A stretch of DNA of 43,700 bases. Origin: Paracoccus halophilus. GTDB lineage: Bacteria > Pseudomonadota > Alphaproteobacteria > Rhodobacterales > Rhodobacteraceae. The stretch covers positions 1 to 43,700 of the forward strand of contig NZ_JRKN01000027.1 of the NCBI RefSeq assembly GCF_000763905.1. The letters run 5' to 3'. Made by a program: the position numbers and the translations under genes. The notes under the pieces were generated by a model. The model saw only the letters and a list, made by a program, of their open reading frames with translations. It ran no database searches and was not told where the DNA came from. Position 1 is the stretch's first letter, and each line of letters opens with the position of its first letter. This document shows positions 43,102 through 43,700 of the stretch, piece by piece.

Positions 43102-43128
43102 CCCCGGATCCGGGCCACCCCGGATCCG
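43102..43128. repeat. 11-base direct repeat CCCCGGATCCG
   Basis: Two identical copies (43102-43112 and 43118-43128) are 16 bases apart, and each contains the palindrome CGGATCCG. They lie between the antiporter remnant and the nitroreductase gene and may be a deletion scar or an operator for the latter. Confidence 0.4.
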
Positions 43129-43175
43129 CAATTCCCTGGCCGTCTTGCGCCGGCCAAGCCGTTTTCGAGGTCCGA

Positions 43176-43700
43176 ATGCCACAGTCCGATACCGCCATCC
43201 TGAACTTCCTGCGTCAGCGCCGCTCGCACCCGCCGAAACTGCTCAACGATCCGCCGCCGGCGCGCGACGCGCTGCTTGAACTGCTGGAACTGGCCGCCCG
43301 CGTTCCCGACCACGGCAAGCTGGAGCCATGGCGCTTCGTCGTGCTGACGCGCCCGGTTCTGGATCGCCTTGCCCCCGAGCTTGCCGAATATGTGGCAGCG
43401 CAGGGCGGCGACGAGACCGCGGTGGACAAGGCGCGCGCGGCCTTTGGCTCGCCGGTGATCGTCGCCGTGATCTCGGCCCCGGTCGAGAGCGCCAAGATCC
43501 CGGAATGGGAGCAGTTCCTGTCGGCCGGCGCGGTCTGCCTTGGCCTCGTCAATGCCGCGCTGGCCGCTGGCTATGGCGCGGCATGGCTGACCGGGCCGGC
43601 CGCGCAGCCGGAATTCGCGCAAGCGCATCTGGGGGTCGGCCCGGGCGAACGGGTCGTCGGGCTGATCCATATCGGCCAGCGCGGCGCCCCGCCCCCTGAC
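43176..43700 (+). CDS. nitroreductase-family protein (YdjA-like), runs off the right edge
   Basis: From ATG 43176 the frame is open for 175 codons to the window end. It begins MPQSDTAILNFLRQRRSHPP, the FMN-binding RRS-type start of the family, followed by LLELAARVPDHGKLEPWRFVVL, FLSAGAVCLGLVNAALAAGYGAAWLTG and VVGLIHIGQRG. YdjA-like enzymes are small FMN oxidoreductases. At most a few tens of residues are missing. It is the first intact gene after the decayed stretch. Confidence 0.92.
   Translation, partial: MPQSDTAILNFLRQRRSHPPKLLNDPPPARDALLELLELAARVPDHGKLEPWRFVVLTRPVLDRLAPELAEYVAAQGGDETAVDKARAAFGSPVIVAVISAPVESAKIPEWEQFLSAGAVCLGLVNAALAAGYGAAWLTGPAAQPEFAQAHLGVGPGERVVGLIHIGQRGAPPPD

Noticed and set aside
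1..43700. CRISPR arrays, tRNA or rRNA genes
   Set aside because: No regularly spaced repeats, cloverleaf-like segments or rRNA-like stretches were seen in any intergenic region.

Overview
The window looks like chromosomal DNA of a high-GC alphaproteobacterium of the Rhodobacterales, most like Paracoccus. The reasons are the gene sets phoH-ybeY-corC, mlaE-mlaF-alr and pccB/pccA/methylmalonyl-CoA mutase, the FYDLN-acid protein, the short stop/start overlaps and the strong G+C bias at third codon positions. This placement comes from family recognition and not from any search. I see no rRNA, tRNA or CRISPR array.

Bases 1 to about 21,290 look accessory. A decayed IS5/IS903-like transposase (118-623) and decayed IS256-type transposases (about 14,703-15,445) bracket two divergent units. 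Leftward runs a tight four-gene operon: a 2,482-residue multicopper oxidase, a beta-propeller-like exported protein, a Sco-type copper chaperone, and a cytochrome c fused to a periplasmic-binding-protein-like domain. Rightward runs one 958-codon protein with a trypsin-like and a papain-like protease domain plus a third domain. The two share an AT-rich divergent promoter with clear dyads. This is the best candidate in the window for an undescribed system: a large metal/copper redox enzyme with its own copper delivery and electron acceptor, beside a dual-protease protein. Next come a LysR regulator divergent from a TRAP transporter (dctPQM) and an M81-family metallopeptidase, probably an uptake and breakdown module. 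About 320 bases of unassigned sequence follow, where the usual neighbour of corC (lnt) might have been expected.

Bases 21,291-42,046 are ordinary core genome. Leftward: corC, ybeY, phoH, mlaF, mlaE, alr. Rightward: the propionyl-CoA to succinyl-CoA route (pccB, pccA, mutase) interspersed with small exported proteins and lipoproteins, a glycosyltransferase, homoserine dehydrogenase, an FYDLN-acid protein and an EEP-family phosphoesterase. A GntR regulator and a YgjP-like metallopeptidase lie leftward between the last genes.

Bases 42,081-43,150 are decaying: a tandem universal stress protein broken by a 4-bp duplication, and a Kef-type antiporter fragment with an in-frame stop. A nitroreductase gene runs off the right edge.
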